DNA from: an uncultured Collinsella sp.
GTDB lineage: Bacteria > Actinomycetota > Coriobacteriia > Coriobacteriales > Coriobacteriaceae
Length of the DNA: 11,030 bases
Assembly (NCBI GenBank): GCA_900551305.1
Contig: URVK01000033.1
Span: forward strand, 1 to 11,030
Reading direction: 5' to 3'
In this document: positions 5,967 through 11,030 of the stretch, piece after piece
Layout of the letters: every line of letters begins with the position of its first letter
How positions within the stretch are numbered: position 1 is the first letter of the stretch
The notes under the pieces: generated by a model
What the model was told of the DNA's origin: nothing
What the model saw: only the letters and a program-made list of their open reading frames with translations
The model's database searches: none
Made by a program: the position numbers and the translations under genes

Positions 5967-6608
5967 TTAGGCTGTTAGGTCGAGTTCGTAGAGGAAGCTT
6001 TCGCGCGGCATGTCGTGACGGCGCTCTTCGCGGTTGGCGCGGTGCGTGGCCGTGCGCTTAAAGCCGTGCAGCTCGTAGAACTTCCACGAGCAGTTGGAGT
6101 CGGTGTACAGGTGCGCCCTCGTCGCTCCAAGCGAGGACAGGTGCGAGACGGCGGCATCGAGCAGAACCGTGCCAACGCCCAGGCCATGGACATCGCGATC
6201 CACGGCAAGCAGCGTGACCTCGTTGTCGTGCGGCAACGGGCTGCTCTCGAGCAGGCGGTTGTTGGTTCGGATGGTTGCGCGCACAAACGAGAGATACTCG
6301 GCGCACGCATCGGGCTCTAGCTCACGCATCTGCGATAGCAGCGCGCGTTCGGTATCCATCCAATGCTCGTTGATAGTGGTGCCGGAGCTCTGTCCCGCAC
6401 GCGCGAGCGAAATGCCACGCGCCTGACCGTCGATTACGGCAACCTGTGAAAACGTCGACGACGAAAGGCAATAGGCGAGGTCGCACGCGGCCTCAAGGCG
6501 GTTGTACTCATCGTTATCCGAATTGTTATGCCAAAGCTGCTGCAGAATCAGCGCGATGGCGTCGAAGTCTTCGGTATCAAACGGTCGGTAGAGAACCCGC
6601 GAGACCAT
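5967..6608 (-). CDS. GNAT family N-acetyltransferase
   Basis: 213 residues. The acetyl-CoA-binding core is at about 128-200. The beta4 stretch EVTLLAVDRD leads into the pyrophosphate loop HGLGVG (141-146), then a helix, the strand RAHLYTDSN and the family motif KFYELHGFKR. The N-terminal half (1-125) is less typical and probably carries the substrate pocket; it contains an Asn/Asp-rich turn at 28-36. The start at 6608 follows GAGG with 4 bases between, which is a little short. The acceptor substrate cannot be told from sequence; amino group acetylation of a small molecule or a peptide are both possible. The gene is alone on its strand, flanked by the DUF2207 terminator region and the purH upstream region. 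Confidence 0.88.
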   Translation of the reverse strand: MVSRVLYRPFDTEDFDAIALILQQLWHNNSDNDEYNRLEAACDLAYCLSSSTFSQVAVIDGQARGISLARAGQSSGTTINEHWMDTERALLSQMRELEPDACAEYLSFVRATIRTNNRLLESSPLPHDNEVTLLAVDRDVHGLGVGTVLLDAAVSHLSSLGATRAHLYTDSNCSWKFYELHGFKRTATHRANREERRHDMPRESFLYELDLTA

Positions 6609-6766
6609 GGTGCCTCTTTCTTTTGCGGATGCATATCGAGCACAGTTCTACCACGCCATTGGCATCTAATTATGGTGCCCCTGTGTTCCATGAACTCACC
6701 GTGCCCGGTGCCATGCCCATCCCCTCCGCTCGCAAACTTTTTCTGCACATGCGCCCGTTGCGGGGT

Positions 6767-6788
6767 GCATCGATGCGCTCGATGCGCT
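6767..6788. repeat. Tandem 9-mer and palindrome upstream of purH
   Basis: CGATGCGCT occurs twice in direct tandem (6771-6779 and 6780-6788), and the first copy overlaps the 10-bp palindrome GCATCGATGC (6767-6776). An AT-rich stretch containing TACATT (6788-6793) and TATTTT (6801-6806) follows, which could hold the purH -10, but no good -35 was found. The site sits about 100 bp before the purH start, where an operator might be. No purine riboswitch core was seen in the 277-bp gap 6609-6885. Confidence 0.35.
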
Positions 6789-6885
6789 ACATTAAATCAG
6801 TATTTTCAATGCCGCTGCGCGAGCGCTGCAGATCGACGTATCACCGACTCACAGAGCACGGCGGCGTACCAGACAGGAGGACTGC

Positions 6886-8493
6886 ATGGGATCTGATGTG
6901 AAGATCGCACGCGCGTTGATCTCGGTTACCGATAAGACGGGCGTCGTCGATTTCGCACGGACGCTGGTTGACGACTTTGGCGTCGAGATCATCTCTACGG
7001 GCGGCACGGCTCGTGCCATCGAGGACGCGGGCGTTCCCGTAACCCCCATCGAGGAGTTCACGGGCTATCCCGAGATGATGGACGGCCGCGTTAAGACCCT
7101 GCACCCCAAGGTTCATGGCGCGCTGCTGGCCCGCCGCGATTCCGAGCAGCACATGCAGGAGGCGGCTCAGCACGGCATTAAGCTGATCGACCTGGTCGTC
7201 GTCAACCTGTACGAGTTCGAGAAGACCGTCGCCAACCCCGAGGTCACCTTCGCGGACGCCATCGAGCACATCGACATCGGTGGCCCCTCCATGCTGCGCT
7301 CTGCCGCCAAGAACGCCACGAGCGTTACCGTCATTTCCGATCCGGCCGACTATGATGCCGTCCTGGCCGAGATGCACGAGACCGGTGGCTGCACCACGCT
7401 TTCCACCCGTCGTCGCCTGCAGGTGAAGGTCTACCAGACCACCGCCGCCTACGACACGGCCATCTCCCGTTGGCTTGCCGCCCAGGCAAGCGACGTGGCG
7501 GACACCTCTGCCAAGCTCGAGATTTCGCTGGAGAAGGTCGACGACCTGCGCTATGGCGAGAACCCGCAGCAGAAAGCCACAGTCTATCGCTTTGCCGAGG
7601 GCTGCGAGAACACCGCGAGCTCGCAGTTCCCGCTCGTGGGCTCCAAGCAGATCCAGGGCAAGCCGCTCAGCTACAACAACTATCTGGATGCCGACGCCGC
7701 CTGGAACCTGGTCCGCGAGTTCGACGAGCCGGCCTGCGTAATCCTCAAGCACCAGAACCCCTGCGGTTCCGCCGTTGCCGAGGACATCACGGCTGCCTAC
7801 GACCGCGCTTTTGCCTGCGATCCCAAGAGCGCCTTCGGCGGCATCATCGCCTGCAACCGCGAGGTTCCCTTTGATCTGGTTGAGCACTTTGCCGATCAGA
7901 ACAAGCAGTTCGTCGAGGTCATCATCGCCCCGAGCTACACCGCCGAGGCGCTCGAGCGCATGGCCAAGCGCCCCAACCTGCGCGTGTTGGCGACCGGCGG
8001 CGTGGACCACGGCGCTCAGGTGGAGCTGCGCTCCGTCGACGGCGGCATGCTGGTGCAGGAAGTCGACCACGTGACCGAGGACCCCGCGACCTTTACGTTC
8101 CCCACCGACCGCAAGCCCACCGACGCCGAGATGGCCGAGCTCGAGTTTGCCTGGAAGGTCTGCAAGGGCGTCAAGTCCAACGCCATCCTGGTCTCCAAGG
8201 GCAAGGCCGGCATTGGCATGGGCCCGGGTCAGCCTAACCGCGTTGACTCTGCGCTACTTGCCTGCGAGCGCGCCGAGGACTTCTGCGAGCGCGAGGGCGT
8301 GGAGAAGGGCGGCTTTGCCTGTGCAAGCGACGCATTCTTCCCGTTCCGCGACAACGTCGACGTGCTTGCCGAGCACGGTGTGACTTGCATCATCCAGCCC
8401 GGCGGCTCCAAGCGCGATGACGAGAGCATCCAGGCCTGCAACGAGCACAATATTGCTATGGTGTTTACGGGCGCCCGCCACTTCCGCCACTAA
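6886..8493 (+). CDS. purH: Bifunctional AICAR transformylase / IMP cyclohydrolase
   Basis: 535 residues, close to the usual length of about 510-530. It performs the last two steps of de novo purine synthesis: formyl transfer from 10-formyl-THF to AICAR, then ring closure to IMP. The N-terminal cyclohydrolase (MGS-like) domain shows STGGTARAI (37-45) and [15 protein letters not shown] (64-78). The C-terminal transformylase domain has the catalytic KHQNPCG (K288, H289), then [11 protein letters not shown] and a C-terminal GGSKRDDE motif. AGGAGG (6875-6880) lies 5 bases before the start. Codon use is more C-ending than in most neighbours, consistent with high expression. No other pur gene is adjacent, and it has its own terminator, so it is probably transcribed alone. 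Confidence 0.98.
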   Translation: MGSDVKIARALISVTDKTGVVDFARTLVDDFGVEIISTGGTARAIEDAGVPVTPIEEFTGYPEMMDGRVKTLHPKVHGALLARRDSEQHMQEAAQHGIKLIDLVVVNLYEFEKTVANPEVTFADAIEHIDIGGPSMLRSAAKNATSVTVISDPADYDAVLAEMHETGGCTTLSTRRRLQVKVYQTTAAYDTAISRWLAAQASDVADTSAKLEISLEKVDDLRYGENPQQKATVYRFAEGCENTASSQFPLVGSKQIQGKPLSYNNYLDADAAWNLVREFDEPACVILKHQNPCGSAVAEDITAAYDRAFACDPKSAFGGIIACNREVPFDLVEHFADQNKQFVEVIIAPSYTAEALERMAKRPNLRVLATGGVDHGAQVELRSVDGGMLVQEVDHVTEDPATFTFPTDRKPTDAEMAELEFAWKVCKGVKSNAILVSKGKAGIGMGPGQPNRVDSALLACERAEDFCEREGVEKGGFACASDAFFPFRDNVDVLAEHGVTCIIQPGGSKRDDESIQACNEHNIAMVFTGARHFRH

Positions 8494-8522
8494 GTTCCGC
8501 CTTGGGACAAAATAATCTCTGC

Positions 8523-8558
8523 AAAAGACGGCTGCTCCGTTTGGAGGGCCGTCTTTTT
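8523..8558 (+). terminator. Rho-independent terminator of purH
   Basis: AAAAGACGGC (8523-8532) pairs with GCCGTCTTTT (8548-8557); an inner CTCC/GGAG stem (8535-8538/8543-8546) closes on a 4-base loop, and the T-run ends at 8558. It starts 29 bases after the purH stop. Confidence 0.93.
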
Positions 8559-8566
8559 GGTATAAG
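8558..8566 (+). promoter_or_regulatory. Extended -10 promoter for the downstream unassigned gene
   Basis: TGG-TATAAG (8558-8566) is an extended -10 directly at the end of the purH terminator T-run. Transcription would start near 8573, giving a leader of about 25 nt that includes GAAAGG (8586-8591) before the ATG at 8599. No good -35 is present; that region is occupied by the terminator stem. Confidence 0.45.
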
Positions 8567-8598
8567 AGGACGGAATGACTAACACGAAAGGTATGACC

Positions 8599-9306
8599 AT
8601 GCCCCAGATTGATGATGCCGAGCTGTTTGGCAATGCCGAGGATCAGCGTGCGTACGAGGACTTTTGCGCCAATCAGGAGGCGGTCGAGAAGTTTACACTC
8701 GACAAGCCTGCGCTTGTCTGCCGTTGGCGCATGTCCAACAAAAAGGTGCCCATGCTCAACCGCCACATTCGTGCGCTGTCCGAGCGCCTGGTGCAGGGCG
8801 AGCCGCTTACCCATAACATGCTCAGCTGGGCCAAACAGCACGTTGAGTGGTCGCTTGCCGAGGGCGATTACACCGCACGCGACGGCGTGCTCATGCTGGT
8901 GATCGACGTTAACGGCAACGCCGCCATGACGGTGGGGGAGTACGAGCCGCTAACCGATACGTCGGCCAAGGCGCTACGTGCCCGTTCCGCCGAGGCCCGC
9001 TCCGAGGCTGACGAAACTGGCGTGGCGCCCGAGCTGCTCGCCGCCGTCAACAACGGCGAGCTTGCCTTTGTGGCGCCGGCGGACGAGTGCCTGTGCGGCA
9101 CGGCGACGCTCATCGAGCAGCTGGCCCAGACCAAGGGCATCCCGGTCACGCGCGTAGATATTCCCGCGCAGCTTAAGGGCGCCTTGTTCCTGGTGAGCGA
9201 CGAGCACGGCGTGGTCCCCGCTGCCGAGACGGACGCCGCCGAGGCGGACGCCGCTACGGTCGCCTTCTTCGCCGAAGGCTACGAAAAGCTCCGTGCCCGC
9301 CGCTAA
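8599..9306 (+). CDS. Unassigned protein, possibly a degenerate class IV aminotransferase relative
   Basis: 235 residues, acidic, with no signal peptide or membrane helix. Of three ATGs (8575, 8593, 8599) the last is chosen because GAAAGG (8586-8591) is 7 bases upstream. I do not recognise the family with confidence. Residues 151-208 (NNGELAFVAPADECLCGTAT, then a helix, a GIPV turn and a FLVSDEHGVVPA end) resemble the C-terminal part of fold-type IV PLP enzymes such as 4-amino-4-deoxychorismate lyase. The region that should carry the catalytic lysine and the E-x-S-x-SN motif is shortened or absent. It may be an inactive relative or an unrelated conserved protein. It follows purH but has its own promoter. 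An Ala/Asp/Glu-rich linker (208-222) precedes a short C-terminal helix. Confidence 0.75.
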   Translation: MPQIDDAELFGNAEDQRAYEDFCANQEAVEKFTLDKPALVCRWRMSNKKVPMLNRHIRALSERLVQGEPLTHNMLSWAKQHVEWSLAEGDYTARDGVLMLVIDVNGNAAMTVGEYEPLTDTSAKALRARSAEARSEADETGVAPELLAAVNNGELAFVAPADECLCGTATLIEQLAQTKGIPVTRVDIPAQLKGALFLVSDEHGVVPAAETDAAEADAATVAFFAEGYEKLRARR

Positions 9307-9320
9307 ATGATGTTTCTGGG

Positions 9321-9350
9321 ACGGGGATTAAAAACTCATTTAATTCCCGT
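9321..9350. terminator. 12-bp hairpin after the unassigned gene, terminator-like without U-tract
   Basis: ACGGGGATTAAA (9321-9332) pairs with TTTAATTCCCGT (9339-9350) around a 6-base loop; 11 pairs are Watson-Crick and one is G-U on the plus-strand RNA. It starts 14 bases after the stop at 9306. No T-run follows on either strand, so termination efficiency is uncertain. Confidence 0.5.
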
Positions 9351-9355
9351 GCTCG

Positions 9356-9389
9356 TCGCGAGCGAGGGGCAAGCCTCTGCCACTCGCGA
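9356..9389. repeat. Second hairpin upstream of the BceR-like gene
   Basis: TCGCGAG (9356-9362) pairs with CTCGCGA (9383-9389), with an inner GAGG/CCTC stem (9364-9367/9374-9377). It is 5 bases downstream of the preceding hairpin and 92 bases before the response regulator start. Confidence 0.4.
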
Positions 9390-9465
9390 ACAGTTCTGTC
9401 ACTTTGGTGCCGCGTGAGGCGCGTATCTGCGGATCCGCGGTCATAATGGGGCAAGATAACCAAGA

Positions 9466-9473
9466 GGGGGGGG
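9466..9473 (+). repeat. Run of eight G in the ribosome-binding region
   Basis: An uninterrupted G8 tract follows AAGA and lies 8-15 bases before the ATG at 9482, where the Shine-Dalgarno sequence should be. Slippage would alter the ribosome-site spacing without altering the protein. Confidence 0.6.
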
Positions 9474-9481
9474 CGGAATCC

Positions 9482-10153
9482 ATGGCGCTAATCTATATCG
9501 TTGAGGACGACGAGCCCATTCGTCGTGAGCTTATCGACATCCTTGCCCGCGCCGGGTTTGAAATCGAGGCCTGCGAATCGTTTGAGCATGTCTCGCGCGA
9601 TATTCTCGCCGCCGCGCCCGACCTGGTGCTGCTCGACCTGACGCTTCCCGTCAAGGACGGCCAGCATATCTGCCATGAGGTTCGCCGCGAATCCGAGGTT
9701 CCCATCATCGTCCTCACGTCGCGCGCGACCGAGATTGACGAGGTCATGGCCATGACGCTCGGCGCGGATGACTTTGTTCCCAAGCCCTACAGCGCGCGCG
9801 TGCTCGTGGCGCGCATCAACGCACTGCTGCGTCGTACCGCGGCGGCGGGCGAGCGCAGCACACTTGTCCACAAGGGCCTGGAGCTCGATCTCGCTCGCTC
9901 CATGGTCACCAACATGCAAACCGGCACCAGTACCGAGCTCACCAAAAACGAGCTGCGTATCCTCTCACTGCTTCTGAGCCGTGCGGGCAAGATTGTCTCG
10001 CGCTCGGCCATCATGCAGGACCTGTGGGACTCCGACGCCTTCGTGGACGACAATACGCTCACCGTCAACATCAACCGTCTGCGCACCACGCTCGAAAAAA
10101 TCGGCATCAAGGGGTATTTGACCACGCACCGCGGCCAGGGCTATTCGGTCTAG
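9482..10153 (+). CDS. BceR-like OmpR-family response regulator
   Basis: 223 residues, complete. The receiver domain (1-120) has the acidic pocket E8-D9-D10, phosphoacceptor D52 in LVLLDLTLP, T79 in VLTSRA and K101 in VPKPY. The winged-helix domain (about 125-223) carries LTKNELRIL, a LWDSDAFVDDNTLTVNINRL stretch typical of the BceR/GraR group, and ends in HRGQGYSV. The start at 9482 places the receiver motifs normally; the same frame opens upstream to 9404 without support. The kinase gene starts 9 bases after the stop. The pair probably responds to cell-wall-active peptides or other envelope stress, as known members do, but the ligand here is inferred only by family. Its receiver differs from that of the regulator at 1-388. 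Confidence 0.93.
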   Translation: MALIYIVEDDEPIRRELIDILARAGFEIEACESFEHVSRDILAAAPDLVLLDLTLPVKDGQHICHEVRRESEVPIIVLTSRATEIDEVMAMTLGADDFVPKPYSARVLVARINALLRRTAAAGERSTLVHKGLELDLARSMVTNMQTGTSTELTKNELRILSLLLSRAGKIVSRSAIMQDLWDSDAFVDDNTLTVNINRLRTTLEKIGIKGYLTTHRGQGYSV

Positions 10154-10162
10154 GGGCTGGCT

Positions 10163-11030
10163 ATGTCGTTTGGCAAGTTCTTTAAAGATGCGCTGCTTCC
10201 CGTCGCCGTGTGGACGTGCGGCGTGCTGCTGAGCTGCTTTGTGCTGACGGTCGCCGGCGCACCCATTTCTATCGTGGTCGTGGCGGTTGGCGTGTCCTTT
10301 ATCTTTGGTATGCTCGGCATCGTGATCGAGTACGCTCGCCGTCGCCGTTTTCTGCGTCAGTTGGAGCGCGCGGCAGAGGAGCTCGAGAGTCCCGCATGGG
10401 TGCAGGAGATGGTGCAATGCCCGGCCTATGCCGAGGGCGAGCTCGAGTACGAGGTCTTGCGCCGGGTGGGCAAAGCCGCCTGCGACGAGGTTGCCGAAGG
10501 CCGGCGTCAGACCGATGACTACCGCGACTATATCGAGAGCTGGGTCCACGAGGCCAAGCTGCCCCTGGCGGCGGCCCATCTGATTTTGGAAAACCTGGAC
10601 AGCAGCGAAGACGACCTGTCGCGCGTGGATGACCTGGGTCGCGAGCTGGCTCGCGTGGAGCGCTATATCGATCAAGCGCTGTACTACGCGCGCTCGGAAG
10701 TCGTGGAGCGCGACTACCTGATTCGCCGCTGGGATCTCAAGACCCTGGTGACGGGCGCGATTAAGGCCAATGCGCGTGAGCTCATCGCGGCGCACGTGGC
10801 TCCGGTGTGCGAGAACCTCGACTTTGAGGTCTTTACCGACGAGAAGTGGCTCGAGTTTATTCTGGGCCAGCTCATTCAGAACAGCATTAAATATGCGCGT
10901 GAGGACGGCGCAAAGATCGTGTTTTCGGGTGCGTTGCTGGACGAGGGTCTGGCAAGCGAGCGCATCGAGCTTACCGTCGCGGACAACGGCTGCGGCGTGT
11001 GTGCGGCAGACCTGCCGCGCGTGTTCGAGA
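10163..11030 (+). CDS. BceS-like intramembrane-sensing histidine kinase, N-terminal part (cut by window edge)
   Basis: 289 residues are visible. Two membrane helices (about 14-31 and 35-57) are joined by only a few residues, so there is almost no extracellular sensor domain, the hallmark of intramembrane-sensing kinases. A charged helical linker leads to the H-box IESWVHEAKLP with phosphoacceptor H129. The dimerization helices include the BceS-like YIDQALYYARS. The ATPase domain shows the N-box QLIQNS (N240) and the G1 box DNGCG (D274); the G2 box lies past the window. The start at 10163 has AGGGG 6 bases upstream, overlapping the stop codon of the response regulator. Kinases of this type are usually controlled by a neighbouring BceAB-type ABC transporter, which is not in this window and may follow. 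Confidence 0.93.
   Translation, partial: MSFGKFFKDALLPVAVWTCGVLLSCFVLTVAGAPISIVVVAVGVSFIFGMLGIVIEYARRRRFLRQLERAAEELESPAWVQEMVQCPAYAEGELEYEVLRRVGKAACDEVAEGRRQTDDYRDYIESWVHEAKLPLAAAHLILENLDSSEDDLSRVDDLGRELARVERYIDQALYYARSEVVERDYLIRRWDLKTLVTGAIKANARELIAAHVAPVCENLDFEVFTDEKWLEFILGQLIQNSIKYAREDGAKIVFSGALLDEGLASERIELTVADNGCGVCAADLPRVFE

Noticed and set aside
6609..6885. Possible purine riboswitch upstream of purH
   Set aside because: No conserved three-way-junction core or paired loop motifs of the purine riboswitch were seen.
6841..8070. 409-codon open frame on the minus strand opposite purH
   Set aside because: Shadow frame of a strongly codon-biased purH; no recognisable domain or ribosome site.
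9965..10795. 276-codon minus-strand open frame across the response regulator and kinase
   Set aside because: Spans two confident plus-strand genes and has no conserved motif.

Overview
The window is high-GC DNA with strong G/C third-position bias and short intergenic gaps. Its gene content (a solitary purH, gluQ, a Gly-tailed DUF2207 protein, a BceRS-like two-component pair and a UBA/DUF4342 protein beside an OmpR-type regulator) fits a gut Coriobacteriia actinobacterium such as Collinsella. That placement is inferred from style and gene content, not from a marker gene. I see no tRNA, rRNA, CRISPR array, phage gene or intact transposase.

Left part (1-2359). On the minus strand, a UBA/TS-N plus DUF4342 membrane protein (407-949) lies 18 bp upstream of an OmpR/ArlR-type response regulator (1-388) that runs off the window edge; a good sigma70-type promoter (1069-1096) sits before them. 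On the plus strand come a 79-residue two-helix membrane protein (1309-1548) and a calcineurin-like metallophosphoesterase (1634-2359).

Middle part (2375-6608). gluQ (glutamyl-queuosine tRNA-Asp synthetase, minus) converges on the phosphoesterase and appears to have a leaderless promoter. A 508-bp gap (3377-3884) follows, with no convincing gene but several strong inverted repeats, including a 13-bp perfect hairpin. Next are a secreted/membrane DUF2207 protein with a poly-glycine tail (3885-5828), a clear terminator, and a GNAT acetyltransferase on the minus strand (5967-6608). Two intergenic elements, at 3740-3772 and 5921-5951, share a 13-base core in opposite orientation. In each the core is enclosed by perfect 7-bp arms of different sequence, so structure is kept while arm sequence changes. 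The second can also form interleaved, pseudoknot-type pairing.

Right part (6609-11030). purH (final two steps of IMP synthesis) has its own strong terminator, which abuts an extended -10 promoter for a 235-residue protein I cannot assign. After two further hairpins comes a BceR-like response regulator (9482-10153), followed 9 bp later by a BceS-like intramembrane-sensing histidine kinase (10163 to the window end, truncated). That pair probably senses cell-envelope or peptide stress; its usual ABC-transporter partner would lie beyond the window.
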